A stretch of DNA of 36,405 nucleotides. It comes from a virus. Within the stretch, counting starts at the first letter, position 1. The number at the start of each line of letters is the position of its first letter. The DNA lies in the IMG/VR virus record IMGVR_UViG_3300048839_000968, positions 1-36,405 of that record; one strand, 5' to 3'. Position numbers and translations under genes: made by a program. Below the pieces are notes generated by a model that worked only from the letters and a program-made list of their open reading frames with translations, was not told the DNA's origin and ran no database searches. Below are positions 15,106 through 21,183 of the stretch, piece after piece.

Positions 15106-15669
15106 TCACTCCTTGTGGTCACAAATCACGTTCCTCTCGCGAGTCGTGCGTGGTGTGCGCGATCGCTTTTTCCGCGCTGATTGCTGGTTCTTTGCCGCGG
15201 CGCTCTTCGCCCGCTCCTGCGCTGCAACGGCCACCTCGATCAGCTCGCGATACAACCGCTTCTGCAGTGGGTCCGTCAGCTTGTCCCACTCCCGTCCGAG
15301 CAACATGCCTTCGGCGGAAGCGGTCGTGCCATAGAGAGTTACCGATTCTGCGACCCGGTTCTCGGCCTTCACAGGCGCAACGGCTCCTGCAGAGGCCATC
15401 TCGCCCAGCTTCTTCGCGAGGCGCGGGCTGAACGCTGCGACTGGACAGGCCAGGCCCGCGGCGAACTTGACCGCGACCTCGGCGTTCAGCGCTCGATAGC
15501 CGTGCAGGTATTGCCACAGGTTGCCCTGTGTTCCGATGTCGTGTCGGCTCGCAAAGGCCTCCTGGCTGAGTCGCGTCTCTTTCGGCTGGCTCCTGAAGAG
15601 CTTGAGCAGACGCGCGGCATCTTCCTTTTGCCAGTCAGCAAGCGTCGATTTCTGTGCTGGTCTGGGCAT
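15106..15669 (-). CDS. CI-like phage repressor (HTH, no S24 peptidase)
   Basis: A 187-residue protein transcribed divergently from the Cro-like gene. An HTH lies at about 33-75 (TRLSQEAFASRHDIGTQGN, then LWQYLHGYRALNAEVAVKFA), of the XRE type with the L-W-Q-Y-L recognition helix. The C-terminus (residues about 115-187) is helical and very basic (RKKRSRTPRTTRERN). No S24/LexA-type Ser-Lys peptidase motif is visible, so RecA-triggered self-cleavage is not expected and induction must use another route. The ATG at 15669 lies directly at the predicted start point of its promoter (TTGGCC, 17 nt, CACAAT), so the mRNA is probably leaderless. The outer-membrane gene follows 4 nt after its stop. Confidence 0.8.
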   Translation of the reverse strand: MPRPAQKSTLADWQKEDAARLLKLFRSQPKETRLSQEAFASRHDIGTQGNLWQYLHGYRALNAEVAVKFAAGLACPVAAFSPRLAKKLGEMASAGAVAPVKAENRVAESVTLYGTTASAEGMLLGREWDKLTDPLQKRLYRELIEVAVAAQERAKSAAAKNQQSARKKRSRTPRTTRERNVICDHKE

Positions 15670-15675
15670 TGTGGA

Positions 15676-15745
15676 ATTGTGTAGCAGCGCTAGTAACAGG
15701 CCAACGAGCGCCGCTATTGACTCGCCAAACTAGCGCCGCTAGTAT
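15676..15745. promoter_or_regulatory. Divergent repressor/cro promoters with three operators (OR-like)
   Basis: Rightward: -35 TTGACT (15717-15722), 17 nt, -10 TAGTAT (15740-15745), predicted start 15752, one base before the GTG of the Cro-like gene. Leftward: -35 TTGGCC (15704-15699), 17 nt, -10 CACAAT (15681-15676), predicted start at the repressor ATG. Operators: TAGCGCCGCTA at 15731-15741 (across the rightward -10), GAGCGCCGCTA at 15706-15716 (between both -35 boxes) and TAGCAGCGCTA at 15682-15692 (in the leftward spacer). The last two each differ from the palindrome at one base. The arrangement is functionally like lambda OR, with the weaker sites toward the repressor promoter. Confidence 0.75.
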
Positions 15746-15752
15746 TTCGGCC

Positions 15753-15965
15753 GTGAACCTCCAGACCTACCTTGAAACACATCAGGTCAGCCAATCCGAA
15801 TTCGCCAGACGCCTCGGCATCACGCCCGGGCTCGTCTGGCAGTGGCTGAACGGCGTACGACCGATCTCGGCGACCAAGGTCATCCCGATCGAGACCGCCA
15901 CCGGTGGGGCTGTCTGTCGTCACGAATTGCGCCCCGACATCTACCCGCCCTCCGAGGTCGCATGA
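15753..15965 (+). CDS. Cro/YdaS-like antirepressor
   Basis: A 70-residue HTH protein. SQSEFARRLGITPGLVWQW is a full helix-turn-helix, followed by LNGVRPISATKVIPIE and the RHELRPDIYP tail typical of YdaS/Cro-type regulators. The GTG start is 8 nt past the -10 of the rightward promoter, with no ribosome site, so the transcript is probably leaderless. It should bind the same palindromic operators as the repressor and promote the lytic path. The stop overlaps the next ATG (ATGA), coupling it to the RHH genes. Confidence 0.85.
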   Translation: MNLQTYLETHQVSQSEFARRLGITPGLVWQWLNGVRPISATKVIPIETATGGAVCRHELRPDIYPPSEVA

Positions 15966-16213
15966 GCCTGCCGCTCAAGGATTTCCGACTCGGCATCACT
16001 GAGGCGATCGACATCTGGCTCGACGCAGAGTCCGTCGCGTTCGGCACCGACAAGGCCGCCGTGGCGCGCGAGATCCTGCAGGAATGGGCGAAACGAAAAG
16101 CACATGCCTACAAGGTAGCTACACGCCGCATGCACGCCAACGGATTGCAGCCGGAGTTGCCTGGACTCGTGACGGAAGACGACGGAGTCCGGCGGCAGGG
16201 TGGCCGGCCATGA
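15962..16213 (+). CDS. Small RHH-like regulator, paralog of the next gene
   Basis: An 83-residue protein. Residues 6-45 (FRLGITEAIDIWLDAESVA, then FGTDKAAVAREILQEWA) have a strand followed by two helices, as in ribbon-helix-helix DNA-binding proteins. The same pattern recurs in the first 60 residues of the next gene, so the two are likely tandem duplicates. The remaining tail is basic and short. It sits in the slot where lambda has cII, so an early regulatory role is possible. Both ends overlap neighbours by 4 bp. Confidence 0.6.
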   Translation: MSLPLKDFRLGITEAIDIWLDAESVAFGTDKAAVAREILQEWAKRKAHAYKVATRRMHANGLQPELPGLVTEDDGVRRQGGRP

Positions 16214-16665
16214 CAGGCAAGAATCTGACGAATATCGATCTGCGGACGAAGGTCACGATTGAAATCGACGTGGTCCTGACGGCCAAGAGCAAGGCTCTGG
16301 GAGTCGACAAATCGGTGCTCGTGCGCGACGTGTTGGCCAAGTGGGTCGCTGACGAGCTTTCATTTGTGGCGTTGCTGCACGCCGAGCAGAAGAACACGGA
16401 AGAGCGGCAACAACGATCGCGCCGCAGGCACTTATCTCAGCGGCAGAAAAATGCCGTCTTCGCCCGCGATGGGCTCAAGTGCAAAAGCTGCGGTGCAGAG
16501 CCGGAAATCGATCATCTGCACATCGATCACGTCATCCCCGTGAATGCCGGCGGCAGCAGTGAATTGTCAAACCTTCAGGTGCTATGTCGGCCCTGCAATT
16601 TGCAGAAGGCGAACAAGATTTTGCCTTTTTCTCCGGGCGAGGGCGCGTCAGGGAGGCACGGCTGA
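16210..16665 (+). CDS. RHH-like domain fused to an HNH nuclease
   Basis: A 151-residue protein. Residues 10-55 (LRTKVTIEIDVVLTAKSKA, then LGVDKSVLVRDVLAKW) repeat the RHH-like pattern of the preceding gene. Residues about 75-140 form a canonical HNH nuclease: KNAVFARDGLKCKSCG (C-x2-C), HLHIDHVIPVNAGG (the D-H catalytic pair), ELSNLQVLCRPCNLQKAN (second C-x2-C and the N). A DNA-binding domain fused to a nuclease in the early regulatory operon suggests a targeted cutter, or a regulator invaded by an HNH element. The target is unknown. Confidence 0.8.
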   Translation: MTGKNLTNIDLRTKVTIEIDVVLTAKSKALGVDKSVLVRDVLAKWVADELSFVALLHAEQKNTEERQQRSRRRHLSQRQKNAVFARDGLKCKSCGAEPEIDHLHIDHVIPVNAGGSSELSNLQVLCRPCNLQKANKILPFSPGEGASGRHG

Positions 16666-16878
16666 GCGCTGCTCGACCGTAAGTCTCGGCCCCTCGCTAC
16701 GGGCCTAAAAATCTGGCGGGTGCCGGGCGTTGCTCCGGTAGCGGGAGGGCACCAAAAACAGCTCCCGTCCGGCGAAACCGACTCACGGTGGCAGGTGACG
16801 GTTTCGTCCCTACCTCGCGCGCGCAGGCGCAACGGGTAAGGGCGAATTCCGTCCGATCTACGGCGACAGGAGACCGGA
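16666..16878 (+). other. Non-coding, hairpin-rich stretch in the rightward early operon
   Basis: A 213-bp gap in an otherwise overlapping operon. Possible hairpins are GGCCC/GGGCC (16688-16692 with 16701-16705); GCGGGAG/CTCCCGT (16741-16747 with 16762-16768); and a 10-bp stem GGCGAAACCG/CGGTTTCGTC (16771-16780 with 16799-16808, one G-U pair). An alternative pairing joins the TCGCTAC and GTAGCGGGA segments. No long T run follows any hairpin, so this is not a simple terminator. It could be an antitermination site, a small RNA or an mRNA processing site. AGGAG at 16868-16872 serves the next gene. Confidence 0.4.
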
Positions 16879-17250
16879 GTGGAGAGAGAAGAAGCAGTCC
16901 GGAGAGTCATGGGGCGATTGAGCGGGCTGAGCGTTCCAGACGATGCAGGAGCGGCCCAGCGGTGCATCGCCGAGGTGCTCGCCGACGACGGATGGGAAGT
17001 GCAGCGCGAGGTGCGTGTACCGACGCGCGGCGACGGAAGGGGAGGGCGAGTCGACGTGGTTGCCAGCTGCTGTGGTCAGGAGGTCGCCATCGAAGTCGAT
17101 CGAGAGCGGCCGCGCAGGAAGTCGGTCGTGAAGCTGCGATCGCGGGATTGGATCCGCGTGATCGCACTGCGAAACCCGAACCCGGCATTCGACCTGCAGA
17201 CCCCCGGTGACCTGGTCATCGTCGGCTTGGTCAGTGAGTCATTCGAGTGA
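16879..17250 (+). CDS. PD-(D/E)XK-like nuclease-fold protein
   Basis: A 123-residue protein with GTG start, set by AGGAG 6 nt upstream. The core reads EVQREVRVPTRGDGRGGRVD, VVAS, then VAIEVDRERPRRKSVVKLR. A strand with Asp (RVDVV) followed by a strand with E-x-D (AIEVD) and a basic helix matches the arrangement of PD-(D/E)XK restriction-like folds, although the usual Lys is replaced by Asp or by a nearby Arg/Lys. Similar small proteins occur in other phages without known function. It may act on DNA or be a catalytically altered binding protein. Confidence 0.55.
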   Translation: MEREEAVRRVMGRLSGLSVPDDAGAAQRCIAEVLADDGWEVQREVRVPTRGDGRGGRVDVVASCCGQEVAIEVDRERPRRKSVVKLRSRDWIRVIALRNPNPAFDLQTPGDLVIVGLVSESFE

Positions 17251-17612
17251 ACGGCCACGGAGAGCTGAGCGTGGATCATGAAATCGATAACCTGCGAATC
17301 ATGGGGGCGACCGTGGCGAGCGCGAGTATCCGATTGACGATCCCGCCGGCCCGCATCCGAGACGTGCAGAAACTGCTGCAGCTCGAGGCGCACGGGTTCA
17401 TCCCGAAGGGGCAGGTGCACTTCGATCCCGACGATCAGGCGTTCGTGCTCGAACTCGACGGCGAGGCCGTCAGCCATGTCCTTGACCTGCTCATGATCGC
17501 CACGGACTGCCGCGATGCGGAGACCTGGGCGGAGCGTGTCGAGCGCGAACGATCGCAACTCAGCCTGACCTTTACCGCCGCGGACGAGCCTCTCGATACG
17601 GTCTGGCCATGA
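17247..17612 (+). CDS. Hypothetical early protein
   Basis: A 121-residue protein. The GTG at 17247 overlaps the upstream stop; a GTG at 17271 with GGAGAG in front is an equally good start. The middle (ASIRLTIPPARIRDVQKLL, then HFDPDDQAFVLELDGEAV) is beta-alpha and the C-terminus is helical and acidic. I recognise no domain. It lies where replication genes usually sit in lambda-like early operons, but it shows no primase, helicase or initiator motif. Confidence 0.5.
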   Translation: MNGHGELSVDHEIDNLRIMGATVASASIRLTIPPARIRDVQKLLQLEAHGFIPKGQVHFDPDDQAFVLELDGEAVSHVLDLLMIATDCRDAETWAERVERERSQLSLTFTAADEPLDTVWP

Positions 17613-17926
17613 GCTCAAGCGCGGACCTCTTCAGCCAGGACCTCGTGCAGCCCGATCTGCGAGGGAGCGCTGCCTGGCGTGACATCCCGGATCCGCAGGA
17701 CCCCAGCAAGACCCTCGAATGGGTCAAGGAGTCCTTCTGCGGCCGCTACACGATCACCTGGTCGGCGAGGCCGATCGCGGAGGATCCAGAGGCAAAGATC
17801 TTCCTGCTGTGGCGCCGGCACCCGCTGGTGAACGGTCGCAAACCCACGCCGAGCCTGATCGGCGGGTTCCCGACGGCGAGGGGAGCGCGCCTGGTGGCAG
17901 CCGAGCACGCGGAGGCGAACCCGTGA
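17609..17926 (+). CDS. Hypothetical early protein
   Basis: A 105-residue protein with ATG overlapping the preceding stop. It has an acidic N-terminus, a central TLEWVKESFCGRYTITWSA strand region and a C-terminal TPSLIGGFPTARGARLVA segment. No recognised family. It is packed between overlapping genes, so it belongs to the same rightward early transcript. Confidence 0.5.
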   Translation: MSSSADLFSQDLVQPDLRGSAAWRDIPDPQDPSKTLEWVKESFCGRYTITWSARPIAEDPEAKIFLLWRRHPLVNGRKPTPSLIGGFPTARGARLVAAEHAEANP

Positions 17927-18171
17927 ACTGCCAGAACCCATACCGGGCACCGTTCGATCGCTGGTCCGACGAGGCCCGCCAGGCATATGCGGCCATGCCG
18001 ACGAACCGCGAGGGCATGGTGATCAACCCGCGATACCTGCCGAGCCGGACCGAGCAGATCGCCCTGACGGCCCGCTGGCGGGAGTGGAGCCGGCGCTTCC
18101 CAGGCTGGCTGCACCCGACCTGGCTGGAGGGCTGGTTCGCCGAGGCCTCGACGAACGGGCTCACGCCATGA
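17923..18171 (+). CDS. Hypothetical early protein rich in Trp and Arg
   Basis: An 82-residue protein from a GTG (GTGA overlap). It is rich in aromatic and basic residues (QNPYRAPFDRWSDEARQAY, ALTARWREWSRRFPGWL, PTWLEGWF), which suggests a small helical nucleic-acid or protein-binding module. No family is recognised. The next gene starts 4 bp inside its end. Confidence 0.5.
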   Translation: MNCQNPYRAPFDRWSDEARQAYAAMPTNREGMVINPRYLPSRTEQIALTARWREWSRRFPGWLHPTWLEGWFAEASTNGLTP

Positions 18172-18533
18172 GCCAGCTGCAGGTGGATTGGCTCAGCGAC
18201 GCCCAGGCCGAACGCAAGCGCGGCACCCGCGGCTTGCTCACGGATACGCCCCGAGCGCGCCGCAGGGACCCGCAGACGAGCCACCAGGCCGCGGAAGGCA
18301 TCCGACGCTCAGGCGAGCTCGGCAAGCAGCAGCGCGCCGTCCTGGAGGCCGTACGGGCTCACCCGGGCAAGACCGCCGTGGAGCTCGCGCACCTGGCCGG
18401 GCTCGATCGCTATGCCGTCAGCCGGCGCACGGCCGAGCTGTCACCGGTTCACATCCGGCGCGGGCCGCCCAGGATCTGCACGGTCAACGGGCGCCCGCAA
18501 ACGACCTGGTTCATCGTCCACAGGGAGCCGTGA
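18168..18533 (+). CDS. Winged-helix DNA-binding protein
   Basis: A 121-residue protein with ATG at 18168. After a basic N-terminus (ARRRDPQTSHQAAEGIRRS), residues about 52-100 form a winged helix: KQQRAVLEAVRAHPGKTAV, ELAHLAGLDRYAVSRRTAEL, then a wing ending in VHIRRGPPRICTVNGR. The RRDPQTSHQAA opening is common in phage regulators and replication-slot proteins of this type. It probably binds DNA in early gene control or replication; which of the two cannot be told. Confidence 0.65.
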   Translation: MSQLQVDWLSDAQAERKRGTRGLLTDTPRARRRDPQTSHQAAEGIRRSGELGKQQRAVLEAVRAHPGKTAVELAHLAGLDRYAVSRRTAELSPVHIRRGPPRICTVNGRPQTTWFIVHREP

Positions 18534-18661
18534 TGCAAGACCCCGACCAGCACGACGACTTCGATAACGGCCGCCGGTTCTTCACCGGCCTGATGAATTC
18601 GATCTGGATCACGGCGTCGATCGGCGCCCTGGTGTGGATGATCTGGCGGATCTTCGCCTGA
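18533..18661 (+). CDS. Very small membrane protein
   Basis: A 42-residue protein with an acidic N-terminus (QDPDQHDDFDNGRRF) and one membrane helix (LMNSIWITASIGALVWMIW) ending in RIFA. Its ATG overlaps the winged-helix stop and its stop overlaps the VRR-NUC start (TGATG), so translation coupling supports it as real. Function unknown. Confidence 0.5.
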   Translation: MQDPDQHDDFDNGRRFFTGLMNSIWITASIGALVWMIWRIFA

Positions 18662-19056
18662 TGCGACGCCACCTCGAGGACCAGGAGCAGATCGCGCTGA
18701 TGCGCTGGGCCACTCTGGTCCGGGTGGGCGAGGGCACCCTGGCCGATCTGTTGGCCCACTATCCGGCTGGCGGGTGGCGCAACCCGATCGAGGCCGCTCG
18801 GTTCAAGGCGATGGGCGTCAAGGCTGGGCTGCCGGACATCCTGCTGCCGATGCGGACCGAGACCTACGGCGCCGGCTGGTGGGAGCTCAAGGTCGGAAAG
18901 AACAAGCCCACCGAGGAGCAACTGCGCTGGCATGCCCTGTTGCGTTCGATGGGCCACTACGTGCAGACCTACTGGCACTGGGCCGAGGCCGCGAAGGACA
19001 TCCTCCGCTACCTGGAGAAGGGACCGTTCCAGGTCGTCGTGAGGGCGAAGCTGTGA
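18661..19056 (+). CDS. VRR-NUC domain nuclease
   Basis: A 131-residue stand-alone VRR-NUC protein. The PD-(D/E)XK core is clear: KAMGVKAGLPDILLP (D59), then WWELKVGKNKPTEEQLRWH (E75, K77, Q87). This family cuts branched DNA and is often found in phages as a resolvase-like or recombination nuclease. With RecT on the other arm, it may resolve recombination or replication intermediates before packaging. Both ends overlap neighbouring genes by 1-4 bp. Confidence 0.88.
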   Translation: MRRHLEDQEQIALMRWATLVRVGEGTLADLLAHYPAGGWRNPIEAARFKAMGVKAGLPDILLPMRTETYGAGWWELKVGKNKPTEEQLRWHALLRSMGHYVQTYWHWAEAAKDILRYLEKGPFQVVVRAKL

Positions 19057-19265
19057 AGTGGTACGGCCGCCCGCCAGCCATCAAGGCCGAACACATAGGC
19101 GAGATGCTCACGATCCGCAGCACCCTGGAATCGCTGCCGTTCCGGGTGCGGATCTGCGGGGAAGGGCTGAAGGACTTGGCGGGTCGCTGGGGCGTGAGCC
19201 CGCAGACCGCGCGCGATTACCTGGGCAGCCGGCCTCCCAAGCGATTCCTGCGGAGGGATCGCTGA
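19053..19265 (+). CDS. Small HTH protein
   Basis: A 70-residue protein from GTG (GTGA overlap). Residues about 43-58 (LKDLAGRWGVSPQTARDYLG) match a helix-turn-helix of the AsnC/transposase type, with a basic tail (RPPKRFLRRDR). It lies just upstream of the late-activator candidate and shares a TGATG junction with it, so a regulatory role in the early-to-late switch is possible. It could also be a replication-slot DNA-binding protein. Confidence 0.6.
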   Translation: MKWYGRPPAIKAEHIGEMLTIRSTLESLPFRVRICGEGLKDLAGRWGVSPQTARDYLGSRPPKRFLRRDR

Positions 19266-19771
19266 TGGCCCGCTGGCACGAGGACGACGTCGATATCGCC
19301 TGCTCGGCCTGGGCGTGGCAGTGGGTCGCGAACTTCAAGCGGGCTCCGGATCGCGCCGGCCGCTACATCGGCCCGATGTCCTGCACGCTGGGCCGAGTGC
19401 GCGAGCTCGCCGACGCTGCCGCCTCGAATACCGAGCACGGCCGCAGCTGGCCAGAGGTGTTCCTCGGCACAGGGCTCGTCGTCGCCGTCGTGCTGAAGAC
19501 CATGGCCGCCGGCCAGCGCGACCTCATCTGGCACCACTACATCGGCCGCTGTTACGACCAGACCACCTGGGAGCGGCTGAGGCGGCCCACCAAGCAGCAG
19601 ACCATCGCCCAGCGACTCGGCCTGAGCCTCGCCGAGTACTACCACCGGCGCGACACGGCCAAGGCCTGCATTCGTACCTGTCTGACTCTAGACACGAAAG
19701 TTCTGTATCAAGCCCGGTCCCAGATGGTTGAATCCGCAAAGCTAGGCTCACCCTGTGAGCCTTCCGCGTGA
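19265..19771 (+). CDS. Late gene activator/antiterminator-like protein
   Basis: A 168-residue protein. Residues about 75-150 (LVVAVVLKTMAAGQRDLIW, HYIGRCYDQTTWERLRRP, QTIAQRLGLSLAEYYHRRD) resemble the C-terminal sigma-region-4-like HTH of phage late regulators (antitermination Q type 2, RinA, DUF1133 class). It is the last gene of the rightward early operon, and a strong terminator at 19812-19835 then separates it from the late genes. This is the order expected for a Q-like gene upstream of a tR'-like terminator. The family call is moderate; the position is persuasive. Confidence 0.65.
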   Translation: MARWHEDDVDIACSAWAWQWVANFKRAPDRAGRYIGPMSCTLGRVRELADAAASNTEHGRSWPEVFLGTGLVVAVVLKTMAAGQRDLIWHHYIGRCYDQTTWERLRRPTKQQTIAQRLGLSLAEYYHRRDTAKACIRTCLTLDTKVLYQARSQMVESAKLGSPCEPSA

Positions 19772-19811
19772 ACTCCCCCTGTTGTCGTCACTCTCCCGAC
19801 GTCAACGTCTT

Positions 19812-19835
19812 CGCCGCCTTCGGGCGGCGTTTTTT
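19812..19835 (+). terminator. Strong intrinsic terminator upstream of the late genes
   Basis: Perfect 7-bp stem CGCCGCC/GGCGGCG with a TTCG tetraloop, followed by six T residues and TATTCC. It ends the rightward early transcript just after the late-activator candidate. It would act as the gate that late transcription must pass if the activator is an antiterminator. Confidence 0.9.
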
Positions 19836-19839
19836 ATTC

Positions 19840-19902
19840 CCGGTCCCGACCAGGACACGCCACAGCTTGTCTCCTGAAACCTGAGCCTGCGCTCGGGACC
19901 GG
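19840..19902 (+). repeat. Inverted repeat in the leader of the first late gene
   Basis: A perfect 10-bp inverted repeat, CCGGTCCCGA (19840-19849) and TCGGGACCGG (19893-19902), encloses 43 bases containing a smaller CAGGA/TCCTG pair (19851-19855 with 19872-19876). It lies between the terminator and the ribosome site of the secreted-protein gene, so it would form the 5' leader structure of the late mRNA. It might also be a protein-binding site. No T run follows. Confidence 0.5.
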
Positions 19903-19920
19903 ATCTATTGCGAGGTCGCC

Positions 19921-20517
19921 ATGCGAAGCCTGAGCCCAGATTTCCGCCTGTTCCTCGGCGTGCTGTTCCTGCTTTCGTTCAGCGGACCACTGCTGGCGGC
20001 CGACGTCACGGTCTCCTGGACGCACCCGACGCAGTTCACCGACGGCACGCCACTGGCCCTCAACCAGATCGCGAGCACGCGCGTCGAGTACGGCAGCTGC
20101 TCGGGCACGGCCTTCGGCACGGTGGCTGGCCAGGTGACGATCCCGGCCCCAACTGCAACGACTACGATCTCCGGGTTCGCACCCGGCACGCACTGCTTCC
20201 GGGCCTATACCCGCACGACCACGGCCGCCGGCAACCAGGAGTCTGGGCCGTCCGCCATGGCCACGAAGGTCATCCCGTTCCCGCCGCCGAACCCGCCCAC
20301 GATCGTTACTGTCGAGACGGTGGCGAAGGTGATGACGCGCTGGGGCCTCGGCCTCAAGGTCGGCACCGTGGCACTCGGTACGCCTTGCGGTGAGCTCAAG
20401 CTGGACAAGAAGCGCGCCGACTGGCACGTCGTCCAGGCCTCGGACGTGAGCCTGAACAAACGCGGGCAGAAGCTGCCGGCGGATGCGGTCATCGTCGCGA
20501 AGTGCGCTGCGGCCTAG
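19921..20517 (+). CDS. Secreted FN3-like protein (moron candidate)
   Basis: A 198-residue protein, preceded by GAGG. The signal peptide is clear (FRLFLGVLFLLSFSGPLLA, cut near AAD). Residues about 28-120 form a fibronectin type III-like domain: VTVSWTHPTQFTDGTPL, ASTRVEYG, FAPGTHCFRAYTRTT, ESGPSAMATKV. The C-terminal 75 residues are a separate unit with two cysteines. A secreted protein at the head of the late operon is not needed for a simple siphovirus. It may modify the lysogen surface, act in lysis, or be a virion decoration lacking other evidence. Confidence 0.65.
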   Translation: MRSLSPDFRLFLGVLFLLSFSGPLLAADVTVSWTHPTQFTDGTPLALNQIASTRVEYGSCSGTAFGTVAGQVTIPAPTATTTISGFAPGTHCFRAYTRTTTAAGNQESGPSAMATKVIPFPPPNPPTIVTVETVAKVMTRWGLGLKVGTVALGTPCGELKLDKKRADWHVVQASDVSLNKRGQKLPADAVIVAKCAAA

Positions 20518-20527
20518 GTCGTGGCTT

Positions 20528-20764
20528 GTGGATGCGCAGAACGACGCAAGCGAATGGTCCGATGGCTCGAGCAGCGCGACCAACGCCGACTCGCCCGGAT
20601 CGTGCAGCGACTGCCAGCGCCTCATAGCCAGCCTGACCCGGCAAGCGGAAGCGATGGAGCGGCTAGCGGACCTGCTGCCCCAGCTGGTGGCAGCGAACAT
20701 GGCGCTGGTGGAGGCACTGGCAGGCGATGACGACGAGGGCGATGGCGAGCCGCAATACCTCTGA
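20528..20764 (+). CDS. Small acidic coiled-coil protein
   Basis: A 78-residue protein, probably from the GTG at 20528 (DAQNDASEWSDG). It contains CSDCQRLIASLTRQAEAMERL, split by the C-x2-C motif, then a helix AANMALVEALAG and a strongly acidic tail. It overlaps the HNH gene start. The ribosome site is weak and the start is uncertain. Similar short genes precede HNH/terminase modules in other phages; no function is assigned. Confidence 0.5.
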   Translation: MDAQNDASEWSDGSSSATNADSPGSCSDCQRLIASLTRQAEAMERLADLLPQLVAANMALVEALAGDDDEGDGEPQYL

Positions 20765-21080
20765 GTCAACGCGGGACGATCGCGGAACAGCAGCCCAGCG
20801 CGGCTACAACCGACGCTGGCGCAAGGCGCGGGAAACCTACCTCAGACGCCACCCGCTGTGCGTGAAGTGCAGCGAGCTCGGCCGGACGCGGGCCGCCGCT
20901 GTGGTGGATCACATCGTCCCGCACAAGAATGACCAGCGTTTGTTCTGGGACACGGGGAACTGGCAGTCGCTATGCAAGCGCTGCCACGACTCCACCAAGC
21001 AGATCGAAGAGCACGGTCGGATCATTGGCTGCCACGTCGACGGCACGCCGCTCGACCCCCACCACCACTGGCATCGATGA
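20742..21080 (+). CDS. HNH endonuclease of the packaging module
   Basis: About 112 residues (an in-frame ATG at 20727 adds five). The motif set is complete: HPLCVKCSELG (C-x2-C), AAVVDHIVPHK (D-H pair), WQSLCKRCHDSTKQ (second C-x2-C and H/N). A small HNH protein directly before the terminase genes is the hallmark of HK97-type cos packaging, where it works with the large terminase to cut at cos. It differs from the mobile-type HNH genes elsewhere in the window by position and by its small single domain. Confidence 0.9.
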   Translation: MASRNTSESTRDDRGTAAQRGYNRRWRKARETYLRRHPLCVKCSELGRTRAAAVVDHIVPHKNDQRLFWDTGNWQSLCKRCHDSTKQIEEHGRIIGCHVDGTPLDPHHHWHR

Positions 21081-21183
21081 GCCAGGGCAGGGGGGGGCGG
21101 TTCCGAAATGAAACTGGCCGCTCCGTAGACCGCGCCTACCTGTCCGCGCGTGCGCAGCCGAAACTGTTCAGGAATTCTACTTA
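21081..21183. other. Candidate cos region
   Basis: The 103 bp between the HNH and small terminase genes are non-coding. They include a run of eight G (21090-21097) followed by CGG. In HK97-like phages with an adjacent HNH gene, cos lies in this interval. The exact overhang cannot be told from sequence. Confidence 0.4.
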
